Shown here in pieces: positions 17,569-25,117 of a DNA stretch of 64,000 bases (position 1 is the first letter of the stretch; the number at the start of each line of letters is the position of its first letter). The DNA is taken from positions 682,001 to 746,000 of the forward strand of contig CBDCYH010000002.1 of assembly GCA_965224105.1 (NCBI GenBank), given 5' to 3'. Made by a program: the position numbers and the translations under genes. The notes under the pieces were generated by a model, which worked only from the letters and a program-made list of their open reading frames with translations, was not told the DNA's origin and did no database searches. The DNA is from CBDCYH01 sp965224105 (GTDB lineage Bacteria; Bacteroidota; Rhodothermia; Rhodothermales; JABDKH01).

Positions 17569-18651
17569 TCATGACCAGACATATTTGCGCTTGAGTTTAT
17601 TCAATTGGTTAGGCTTAATGATTCCGAAGTGTTGAAGTTGCCCGACAACAATTCCGGGAGCTATCCCAATCTTGACAGCATAGCGTATGACAGCACGATG
17701 ATTGAGCGGAAGACTCATCATCTCCTCCTGATAATCTGGAGGAATCAGGATTCCTAATGCAAACTCGTTTGCCTCTTTTTCTTCCTGAGACGCAGACATT
17801 TCAGGCTCATCAAAAAATAAGTTCCTTTCGCTCGGCAGCAAGAGATGTCCAGCTTCGTGAAAAAATGTGAACCAGAAATGATCATCTGTCAAATGTCTCA
17901 TACTAAGAAGAATCTGAGCCTTGTCTTTAGAAAGAAATCGGGCAACGCCGCTCGCCCGACAACCCGACGGTGCTCGCAAAACTGAAACAGCCACACCGCT
18001 CAGGGCACAAATCTCAACTAATCTCGGGATAAATTTGGTCGGATGTCGAAGTCGTGTCAAAGAACGAACATTCTTAAGCGCATCGTAAAATTGCTCAGGG
18101 TTCCAATTGTGGCAATCAATTCTCGAAGCCAGAATTTCACCTTGCCTCAGCCATGCCGCAACGCTTGAAGTAGACGACTTGAAGCTTCCTGATGTTCGAA
18201 ACGCCAAATTCTTCGCAAGAGCAAAATAATGTTGTCGCCATTCCGCATGATCTTTAACGTTGAAAAAACTTAGCACTTCCGCTGTGGGCTTGAAATCCCT
18301 TTTCTGGGTTGTGATCCATCCGAAATCAAGCATGTCGCCTATTGGAAGCTCAGTCAGCCAGTCTTCGCTAACAGGAAGATGATTTGTCTGAATTTGCCCC
18401 GTTGCCCTTTGGTACTGAAAATCTCGAGACATCCAGAATTCAACCGATGCACCAAGTGTACGATTCAGCTTTCGTGCTAATTCCAAGGTGATGCTAATTC
18501 TCCCACTTAATAACTCCGACACTGCTTCCGAAGTCAGTTGAATTCTACTAGCAAATTCCTTTTCGGAAATATTCAGTGAGGCAAGTATTTCAGAGATGGT
18601 TTCTCCCGGCGGAGACGCCCAATTAGGCTGAAACGAGCTGGCGTTTCTCAC
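17569..18651 (-). CDS. HTH plus ImmA/IrrE metallopeptidase, antitoxin-like (HigA type)
   Basis: 360 residues. Residues ~10-80 are an XRE/HigA helix-turn-helix (ILASLNISEKEFASRI, AVSELLSGR). The C-terminal half is an ImmA/IrrE (COG2856) zinc-peptidase with FFHEAGHLLL (HExxH) and the third ligand in EKEANEFA. The start overlaps the end of the HigB-like gene by 29 bp, so toxin and antitoxin-like partner are coupled. HTH-ImmA fusions act as antitoxins in HigBA-like pairs or as proteolytic switches for mobile elements. In a satellite it could serve either maintenance or induction. Confidence 0.85.
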   Translation of the reverse strand: MRNASSFQPNWASPPGETISEILASLNISEKEFASRIQLTSEAVSELLSGRISITLELARKLNRTLGASVEFWMSRDFQYQRATGQIQTNHLPVSEDWLTELPIGDMLDFGWITTQKRDFKPTAEVLSFFNVKDHAEWRQHYFALAKNLAFRTSGSFKSSTSSVAAWLRQGEILASRIDCHNWNPEQFYDALKNVRSLTRLRHPTKFIPRLVEICALSGVAVSVLRAPSGCRASGVARFLSKDKAQILLSMRHLTDDHFWFTFFHEAGHLLLPSERNLFFDEPEMSASQEEKEANEFALGILIPPDYQEEMMSLPLNHRAVIRYAVKIGIAPGIVVGQLQHFGIIKPNQLNKLKRKYVWS

Positions 18652-18961
18652 GGCGATCCTCTATTCGTAGAATTTTGATTCGTGAAACTGTTTCCCAATC
18701 TATGGGAGTGGCAACATTGTGATGATTTACCGTGAGCACCAACAGCTTTCTTTCGCCGACGGTCATGAATATTTCTTTTGTGTATGAGTCAGCAGGTTGC
18801 GATTCAAGGCCCACCAGTATATCTCCCATATTTAACGCTGCGTCCAAGTCTGCAAGTCGCTGGAATAGAATCTTCGCATCCCCCTCTCCAAGTTGATCTA
18901 TTGCCACATCTCTTTGTTCACAAACATCTCTAATTTCACGCGAATCGAAGCTGAGGACCAA
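18623..18961 (-). CDS. HigB/RelE-like toxin (killer-protein type), TTG start
   Basis: 112 residues if started at the TTG at 18961. This start has GGAGG exactly seven bases upstream and gives the family's usual length; the frame stays open to 19162 but the start there lacks a ribosome site. Features of the HigB/'killer suppression' group: SFDSREIRDVCEQRDVA, RLADLDAA, EIFMTVGERKLLVL and the end pattern IDWETVSRIKILRIED. These are RelE-fold ribosome-dependent mRNA nucleases. First gene of the pair with the HTH-ImmA/IrrE protein. Confidence 0.72.
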   Translation of the reverse strand: MVLSFDSREIRDVCEQRDVAIDQLGEGDAKILFQRLADLDAALNMGDILVGLESQPADSYTKEIFMTVGERKLLVLTVNHHNVATPIDWETVSRIKILRIEDRREKRQLVSA

Positions 18962-19211
18962 GACAAAACCTCCATATGAACTCTGAAGCTTCCATATCAA
19001 GCGCTCTCGTTCGTGAACCTGTTCGGTGCCAAAACGTTGGAAACTTGAGTGCTCCCATGCGGGACATACTTCTAAAGCTCGACATCCTCTCGACGCCAAA
19101 TTAGGCATGGTCAAACTCACGGCTCCATTCCTGAAGGTAAATCTTCGAGATGAGGTCGTCAATATTTAGAAAATCGTGGAGGACGATTTCTAATCGACGT
19201 AAGGACCTGGC

Positions 19212-19619
19212 GTGACTAGTAACACCCCGAAAGAGCAACTAACGATGGAATCTGTCAGTGTAGTCGCCGCAGTGATCTGTCGAAAAGACAAGTACCTAGT
19301 TGGACAACGGCCTCTGAATAAGCGATACGGTGGCTTGTGGGAGTTTCCGGGCGGGAAATGTAGAAATGGCGAATCTAAAGAGAAGGCTCTTCGGCGAGAG
19401 GTCATGGAAGAGTTGGGGGTTTCTGTAGGTAGAATTGGCCCTGCGCAGGGTCTTGTTCAAGATTGCGGTTCAGATCATGTCATTATGTTCATCACTGTTT
19501 CTATCGAGGGTGAACCTCGATGTATCGAGCATCTTGACTTACAGTGGGCAACTGCAGACGAGCTCAAGCAATTGGATCTAGCTCCTAGTGACAGGACGTT
19601 TGCTCACGGCCTGCAGTGA
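19212..19619 (+). CDS. Nudix hydrolase, MutT-like
   Basis: 135 residues from GTG at 19212 (ATG at 19245 also possible, 124 residues). Nudix box complete: GGKCRNGESKEKALRREVMEELGV pattern runs from G at 'PGGK' to 'EELGV' with REVMEELG at its core. Short MutT-type protein with RPLNKRYGGLWEFPGG, as in 8-oxo-dGTP/CTP pyrophosphatases. Divergent from the HigB-like gene. On an element with nucleotide-modifying genes it might clear an unwanted modified dNTP (inference); plain MutT housekeeping is the alternative. Confidence 0.9.
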   Translation: MTSNTPKEQLTMESVSVVAAVICRKDKYLVGQRPLNKRYGGLWEFPGGKCRNGESKEKALRREVMEELGVSVGRIGPAQGLVQDCGSDHVIMFITVSIEGEPRCIEHLDLQWATADELKQLDLAPSDRTFAHGLQ

Positions 19620-19820
19620 GTGAGCGCAATATCTCTTGGTATGGCTAAAATTCGACAGGCAGCGGCATGGTCGCCTGAGTCCCGTCGCCGGTCACGATTC
19701 TACGTATGCAGGGCAGTCACACTTCCCGTTCCCCTTTAGGTTGCCTTCTAATGTTCAATAAGATGCCCTATTATTCGATTCGACACAAGATCGGCAGCGT
19801 TGTAGATGTTTATTCCGGAG

Positions 19821-20606
19821 TCAAAAAGAGCTCTTTTGTGTCACCTTTTGTAACCTCCCAAAAGTCGAAACTTCTCCCAACCTGAGCCCGGGTTCCAGTA
19901 GTTGGGATCCCATTTGGTAAGCGTAGTGGTATGATCGCTCGCTTTCGTCATCCCATTCCGAGTCCGATCTTACTTTAAGGACTAAGTAGGAAGGATTCGT
20001 TTTCTCAGTGAGTTCGCGACTAGCAAATTCTTCTATAGATCCGAACTCGTTTCGGATTCGATCGACTTTTTCGTCACTGGTTCGTGAAAATCCTTGAGGG
20101 GCCGGGTTTAAATATTTTTCAAGAGAGCGCGCGTCAACATCCACAGGAATCGGTTTTGTTAAAAAGTAAATATACTCCCAAGCCCGTTCCTCGGAATCGC
20201 TACCCCAGAGTGCACGCGCAAATGATTCGTTTTGGGTTGTCTTAACTATGCGTGATACAAAGACGTATCGCTTTTTGACATACGTCAAGACCCAGTCACC
20301 AGGCGCTAACTTTTCCCAATTCCGAATGTTGTTTTTTCCCGCTACTGCTCCTCAAGCATAGACAGCACCATCTGTATCCTCATTTCGAATTTCTTGAAGC
20401 AGCTCCGGCGCAATGTGGGCCCTGCAAATCGTAGGGTCGACGGGTCCCGATATTGAATCACTCAGGTGCTTTTGTGCGACGGCATTCGAAGCCGTAAAAA
20501 CAAAGATCTGCTCCATATTACTCTTCAATATGTCTATCTCTTCCGGAGTATGGGGATTGCTTGTTTTCGAAAGGAAAATAAGCGTTATCGGGAATTTAGC
20601 CAGCCG
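19821..20606 (-). pseudogene. EVE/PUA-like protein gene interrupted by an in-frame TGA
   Basis: The intact part (19821-20288, 155 residues) begins inside a domain. Reading upstream in the same frame gives WEKLAPGDWVL, then a TGA at 20352-20354, then about 84 further sense codons with good protein character (IFVFTASNAVAQKHL, HIAPELLQEIRNEDT) until a TAA at 20607-20609. Around the TGA the frame reads VYA-stop-GAVAGKNN; a Trp there would restore the WG ... W..l..GD pattern seen in EVE/McrB-N-like readers of modified DNA. The downstream RYVFVSRIV and ERAWEYIYFL fit that domain. The 5' end may also be lost. Domain assignment is tentative. Confidence 0.55.
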
Positions 20607-20614
20607 TTAATCGA

Positions 20615-21055
20615 GTGCAACGAAGTGATTTCAAGGGTCGAGCAAAAGTTCGAACCAAAAAACACGACGATTCGTTACCCAAGACACGAGGGACTAAAAC
20701 TCGAATCGAAATGTATATTAGGAAATACCCAGAGTGGTATAAATTAAGTTGGTTGGAAGAGGGTGAGCTTCCAGGTTCAATCCAGCCGCAATACGTTCGA
20801 TGCGGGAAAGAGAACTGCAAGTGCTCGTCTGGAAGAAGAGAAGACCGGCATGTGGTATACTATCGATTCTGGACAGAAGACGGAAAAAGACGAAAGCAAT
20901 ATGTAAGTCGACAGAACCTCCGATCCACGATTGAGCAAATTGAAAGGAGAAGGGAGCGTCTCAAACGTCAGCGTTCTTCTCGGAACACCCATATGCGACG
21001 CGGGATGGGCAATGGCAAGCCAGCGCATATATGGAGGAAGCTGAACGCCTCCTGA
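20615..21055 (+). CDS. DUF6788-like small basic protein
   Basis: 146 residues; a later in-frame ATG at 20711 would give 114. The core PQYVRCGKENCKCSSG followed by YYRFWTEDGKRRKQYV is the DUF6788 pattern, with three cysteines that look like a partial zinc site. The C-terminus is strongly basic and probably helical (QIERRRERLKRQR). Proteins of this family are frequent on mobile elements; function unknown. Its stop codon sits inside the hairpin at 21049. Confidence 0.7.
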   Translation: MQRSDFKGRAKVRTKKHDDSLPKTRGTKTRIEMYIRKYPEWYKLSWLEEGELPGSIQPQYVRCGKENCKCSSGRREDRHVVYYRFWTEDGKRRKQYVSRQNLRSTIEQIERRRERLKRQRSSRNTHMRRGMGNGKPAHIWRKLNAS

Positions 21056-21073
21056 GTTCAAGTCAGGAGTTTT
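21049..21073 (+). terminator. hairpin terminator after DUF6788-like gene
   Basis: CTCCTGA, 7-nt loop, TCAGGAG then TTTTG. The stop codon of the preceding gene is within the left arm. Short T tract, so a weak-to-moderate terminator. Confidence 0.5.
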
Positions 21074-21133
21074 GAATCCCATTAACCGCCTCAGTGGGCA
21101 AAAACGCCGAACATTACTCGATCCAATCCGAGG

Positions 21134-21152
21134 TTGCGCATCTGTTACGCAC
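21134..21152 (+). repeat. paired 8-bp repeat TTGCGCAT-N3-TTACGCAC
   Basis: Same two units as at 8837 but in the opposite order, again 11 bp apart. It lies between two convergent gene ends, so it is not an ordinary promoter operator. Confidence 0.5.
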
Positions 21153-21178
21153 GAAACACCGTTTGGGAAGTTGCTTGG

Positions 21179-21934
21179 CTACGTATCCTCAACCTGTTCT
21201 TCCAAAGTCCGTAATTGCTGCTCAACGGTTTCCGGAACCTCATACTCTACGATGGCCGCAATCGATTTGGTTGCTATCACCAGTGCACGAGCTGAGAAGC
21301 GAGCGTACTGGAGTTTGACCTTCGGGTCTATAGTATTTGCGAACACCGCCATGGTGCCGTCTTCCAAATTCCTTTGGCGATTGATGAAGGAGGATTCCTC
21401 GCCGTGAACAACCTCATCTGCAAGGTGGAATAGAAAGATATCTTCAGCAGGTCGGTGAAACTCCCTCGCGGCATCCTTGGGGCTCTTGAATTTGGGTGTT
21501 TTGCCGATTCCATGTCGCCTTCGGTAATTCTCCAATTGAGCCTGCTGTTTTCGCCATTTCTTTTCCTCGGGACTCAGATTTGATTCGAAACCGAGCGGAA
21601 TACCACGTCTTATCAGGTGGGCGTGGCGCTCCCATGAGCGAACGATATAGCCAAGGAGTAGACCGTGCCGATCCTCACCGGCCTTGGCCACTTCCTCTAG
21701 CCGGAGCGATTCAACGAATAGTGACCGAGCGAGGATTAGCGCTTCCTCCGTTAGGTCGGCATCAAGGAGCACCCTGATTGCGGTGCTAAGACTGCAAGCT
21801 CTCCAATAGAACCTAACGGCAACAAAATCTGTCTGCTTTACAGAAAGCTCGAACGGAATCAACGAACGACTCGCTAGCTCGATGTCCTCGTACAGTCGAC
21901 GAACTTTATCCCAAGCCGCATTCGATCTACTCAT
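21179..21934 (-). CDS. DUF5677-like protein
   Basis: 251 residues, no signal peptide. Helical throughout. AIRVLLDADLTEEALILARSL is followed by ESLRLE and later by HLADEVVHGEES, resembling DUF5677 proteins, which look like HEPN-type helical domains. No catalytic site can be asserted. It overlaps the small upstream gene by 8 bp and is probably co-transcribed with it. Confidence 0.6.
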   Translation of the reverse strand: MSRSNAAWDKVRRLYEDIELASRSLIPFELSVKQTDFVAVRFYWRACSLSTAIRVLLDADLTEEALILARSLFVESLRLEEVAKAGEDRHGLLLGYIVRSWERHAHLIRRGIPLGFESNLSPEEKKWRKQQAQLENYRRRHGIGKTPKFKSPKDAAREFHRPAEDIFLFHLADEVVHGEESSFINRQRNLEDGTMAVFANTIDPKVKLQYARFSARALVIATKSIAAIVEYEVPETVEQQLRTLEEQVEDT

Positions 21935-22106
21935 TTTTCCGCTGCGATTGCTCGTTTTCTACACATGCCCAATACTTAGCTTCTTGAGAATCGAAAGGCA
22001 CAATTACTTTGGGACGGATTCTGAAACACAACAATTCTGTATCGTTCAAAAATTTGTTATCCCCTGGCCAGTAGCCCATCTCGGCGATCGAATAGCTGTG
22101 ACCCAT
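21927..22106 (-). CDS. small hypothetical protein coupled to the DUF5677-like gene
   Basis: 59 residues from ATG at 22106 (MGHSYSIAEMGYWPGD), preceded by AAGAG at eight bases. The frame runs back to 22217 with no better start. It ends overlapping the next start by 8 bp, which supports a real coupled gene. No family recognised. Confidence 0.5.
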   Translation of the reverse strand: MGHSYSIAEMGYWPGDNKFLNDTELLCFRIRPKVIVPFDSQEAKYWACVENEQSQRKNE

Positions 22107-22209
22107 TTGGGCAACTCTTGACACCTCCAGATTTACAGTCCGGAGGTACTGCCTGCGTAATATGCGGAAATGTTTCGGGAGGCGACATTCCGTGATACAA
22201 TTTGGAACG

Positions 22210-22228
22210 TTGCGCACTGGTTACCCAT
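22210..22228 (+). repeat. paired 8-bp repeat TTGCGCAC-N3-TTACCCAT
   Basis: About 100 bp upstream of the small gene starting at 22106 (reverse strand). Shares GTTKCGCACTGGTTAC with 23513-23528. Confidence 0.45.
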
Positions 22229-22279
22229 TGCCGCCGGGATGGTAACCGATGTGACTAATCGGTTTGACTATCCGGGTAA

Positions 22280-23380
22280 TCAGATGCTTTCAGCACGGTT
22301 CATTATGAATTGCCGAGCCTCTGCGGAGACCTCCCATTGTTTTTCTTCAGATACAAGATGGTTGAGCACTTCGTCTTCTTCAAATGACCAAATGTTGAAC
22401 TTCCTAAATTCGGCATAAAGTGCAAGCAATTCTCTAGTTGTCGCACGTGCGGTCTTCTTGTTCGGGAGATAGTTAATAAATTCCTGCTCAAATCCATGAG
22501 CTAGTGCCGATGCTACAAACCAGTCAGTGAGAGCGAAATGCGGATGCTCCTTCCCTGGCTCCCAATTACCTTGAGACGAAGATCTCCACCAGTCGAGCGT
22601 CTTGGTGTCATATTCAATGCCCCTTTCTTTATTAGCCTCGTCAATCTCTATCCAAGTCTGCGACCGCTCTCGAGCGAACCGAATAAATTTCATGCCAGGC
22701 GTAGTCGGAGCATGTTGACCCGGCTGGACAACTCCGGCACTTGGCCCTTGGAATCTGTCCATGTACACCACAAGCCTCTTGCGACCGTCTGGCGCATCCT
22801 TAGCTGTGGGTAGGATTGCGAAATTGACAGCGAAACTGTAGTAGATGAGCGCCACAGCATGCGGAAAGTCAATTGGTTCACCACCGAAGTAAAGTCTAAA
22901 GGACCCATGATGTTTTTCGACGCGAGTATCGGGAAGCTCCTCGATCAAATCGAGGCCGAAGCGCGCAGCTGCAGTTTGCGTTCGCGCAACCACACATCCT
23001 GAAATTTTCAATCCTTCTGAACGCTCAGTGGCAAGCCAACTAGACAACTCGGAAGCGCGTCTTTCTCTCTGGCGAGGCCGATATGCTTTGAACTGCTTAA
23101 CCGGAACAGCGAGCACATTAACTCCTTCCTTGACTGGACAAAGGCAAGCTACGGCCAAGCCGGGCAATTCATGCAGTTGGATAGACTCGGATGGCTTGGC
23201 ATCCGCATATAGATAATAAGGTTCGCCATTCATCCGCTTAAATTTCGGTGTCTCCTCTGTTGATAAGACCTTGCATAGGCCACTAATAACGTTGAAATCA
23301 TCGCGGAAAGAAGATAGACCTTTTCTTAGCAATTTAGGATCTGCAGTGATCATCTTCGTAGACACCACTTGGTCTGTCAC
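22280..23380 (-). CDS. hypothetical protein
   Basis: 366 residues from GTG at 23380 (ATG at 23353 possible). Soluble, no signal. Segments such as EPYYLYADAKPSES and RKRLVVYMDRFQGP are conserved-looking strands with acidic ends, and a Trp-rich stretch (TLDWWRSSSQGNW) precedes a helical C-terminus. I do not recognise the family. Cargo of the element, on the reverse strand upstream of the DUF5677-like unit. Confidence 0.6.
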   Translation of the reverse strand: MTDQVVSTKMITADPKLLRKGLSSFRDDFNVISGLCKVLSTEETPKFKRMNGEPYYLYADAKPSESIQLHELPGLAVACLCPVKEGVNVLAVPVKQFKAYRPRQRERRASELSSWLATERSEGLKISGCVVARTQTAAARFGLDLIEELPDTRVEKHHGSFRLYFGGEPIDFPHAVALIYYSFAVNFAILPTAKDAPDGRKRLVVYMDRFQGPSAGVVQPGQHAPTTPGMKFIRFARERSQTWIEIDEANKERGIEYDTKTLDWWRSSSQGNWEPGKEHPHFALTDWFVASALAHGFEQEFINYLPNKKTARATTRELLALYAEFRKFNIWSFEEDEVLNHLVSEEKQWEVSAEARQFIMNRAESI

Positions 23381-23882
23381 AAATTCCGATCACCACCCTG
23401 AGTCGAGATCAGGCAGATCCCGACGGATCTTCTGAGTTGGAATCAGGCGGTTACCCACCTCGCTGCCGCGAAATAGAGACGGAAACGCGCATTGTTGAGA
23501 CAGACTGAGAGTGTTTCGCACTGGTTACACAGGAAGCCGATTCGTCAGTGTCTTCGTGCAAGCGACTCAGCTCACAGCCAAGGTAGCAGCGAGCTTAGAA
23601 GGATATTCCTGGGGTTTCAATTCGGAGCGTCACCGCATCCATTAGTTACAACAGCATCGTGAGCCTGCTAACCGCCGGTACGAGCGGACGAAAATTGGGC
23701 CAATCAGAAGCTATCACCTTGGGATATATTAGTCGTTCAGTCGCTGAGCATCGAATTGCTCACTAGTCATCTTGCAATGACCGAGTAAAATACAATGTGG
23801 GATGAAGAGGTGACAGTTTACCGCTACAACATTGTTGTTTCTCTAATTAATAATCAAAACGAACATCTAACCGACCACCAGT
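23381..23882. other. divergent intergenic region of the element
   Basis: About 500 bp between the hypothetical gene on the reverse strand and the replication/regulation block on the forward strand. Contains the paired repeat at 23514. A likely control region or origin region for the satellite; no gene or iteron array is evident. Confidence 0.4.
23514..23532 (+). repeat. paired 8-bp repeat TTTCGCAC-N3-TTACACAG
   Basis: Degenerate member of the TTRCGCAY pair family, in the divergent region before the replication block. Confidence 0.4.
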
Positions 23883-24518
23883 ATGTCATCTACAATATTA
23901 GGCGAGCCCTTCCTTTGGAATTGGACCCTCGAGAAGCTTGATAAGAACGTAACCATTGATAAAATTTTCCAGACGACCTGGAGCGAGTGTGCTGAATTAT
24001 TGAACGACGAATCGATCATGGGACATCATTTCCTACTTGGGCTCGAAAACGTACTTGATCTAGAGATTCAAAGATGCGAGGAGTACTCACAACAGGTGCC
24101 GTTGGGCAGTGTCCATGAAAGAGCGTGCAGCCGTTTGTTGCAGCTGTTCAGTTCCAGGAAAGATGCCTTGTTGCAAGTCCGGAGGCTGCACCTTGCCCTA
24201 GGAGAAGTACCAAAGCATAGGTATCCGGAACTGCATAATCGGGTGCATAAAAAACAAGTTGAATCATACCAAACGCTTTTGCGGATCAGGGAGCTGCTAT
24301 CAAAACGACAAAAAGAATATCATCTTGAGCCAGATGATTTCGAGGGCTTGGGTGAAACTTTTCAGGGTCTGTCTTCAAACTTGTGGGATTGGCTGAGTAA
24401 AGAGATTGGCCTGGTTCCAAAAACCATTAAAAATCACCTGACGAAAATAAACTTCAAGTTCGGGAAGAGCGGAGCGCCAAATGCAGCGGAAACCATCGAG
24501 AAACTCTTGACGCAGTAG
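23883..24518 (+). CDS. hypothetical helical protein with C-terminal HTH-like end
   Basis: 211 residues. Predominantly helical (ERACSRLLQLFSSRKDALLQV). The last 60 residues (WDWLSKEIGLVPKTIKNHLTKINFK pattern) look like a helix-turn-helix. It opens the forward block that continues with the excisionase-like gene and primase-helicase, so an early regulator of the element is plausible. No family recognised. Confidence 0.55.
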   Translation: MSSTILGEPFLWNWTLEKLDKNVTIDKIFQTTWSECAELLNDESIMGHHFLLGLENVLDLEIQRCEEYSQQVPLGSVHERACSRLLQLFSSRKDALLQVRRLHLALGEVPKHRYPELHNRVHKKQVESYQTLLRIRELLSKRQKEYHLEPDDFEGLGETFQGLSSNLWDWLSKEIGLVPKTIKNHLTKINFKFGKSGAPNAAETIEKLLTQ

Positions 24519-24637
24519 CTACGGGAAGAGCTAAAAGGAAAACTGGGGGGTGATTTCTTTTTCCAAAGGGAATTCTTTTCCTCCTGAGAAGGCATCACTA
24601 AGATCGAGCATCTATTTACATTTGCATTCAATCAGTT

Positions 24638-24889
24638 ATGCCTACAACAGCAAATAGCGAAGAAGTTTTGTCAACCCTAATGACAATTCAGGAGGTCGCA
24701 GACCTGCTTCGCGTTAGTGTTCGAACGCTAGAAACCATTATAGAAAAAGGTGAAATTATTCCTATTCGGATTGGCGGCGGGTCGATACGAAGAGGTGTTC
24801 GTCGGTTTACACAGGAATCTATACGGCAGTATCTGGAAATCAACCGGGCTAAATCGATTGGGACTGTCAACGACAGGCGGAGTCTCTAA
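24638..24889 (+). CDS. excisionase/AlpA-like MerR-type HTH protein
   Basis: 83 residues. MTIQEVADLLRVSVRTLETII is a typical excisionase-family wing-HTH with the following basic strand (IPIRIGGGSIRRGVRRF) and terminal helix. In satellites AlpA/Xis proteins direct excision and turn on replication genes. It ends immediately before the next small gene at 24890. Confidence 0.8.
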   Translation: MPTTANSEEVLSTLMTIQEVADLLRVSVRTLETIIEKGEIIPIRIGGGSIRRGVRRFTQESIRQYLEINRAKSIGTVNDRRSL

Positions 24890-25117
24890 ATGGAAACCTA
24901 CAGACAAATCTTTGGTGATCCCGCTTTAAGAACCACTGAGGAATGGGATCGCTACTTTGAATGTTACGCGATATTTCGACTCCTTCTGAGCCCCTACAAG
25001 AACGATCTAGATTTCTTGGCTACTGCCTCTCGCATTGCGCAAAGTCCGATCAGTATCGTGGCCCTGTTTGATTGCCTGAAAGCCCTCTTGGCACGACATG
25101 GACGTCACGAAACTTAA
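24890..25117 (+). CDS. small hypothetical protein
   Basis: 75 residues, acidic then helical. Starts one base after the excisionase-like stop and overlaps the primase-helicase start by 20 bp, so it is translationally linked to both. No family recognised. Confidence 0.55.
   Translation: METYRQIFGDPALRTTEEWDRYFECYAIFRLLLSPYKNDLDFLATASRIAQSPISIVALFDCLKALLARHGRHET

Noticed and set aside
13574..21073. The two CTCCTGA...TCAGGAG hairpins as tRNA or att fragments
   Set aside because: Each sits directly after a gene and is followed by T residues; the resemblance to the tRNA anticodon arm is limited to the stem and better explained as terminators.
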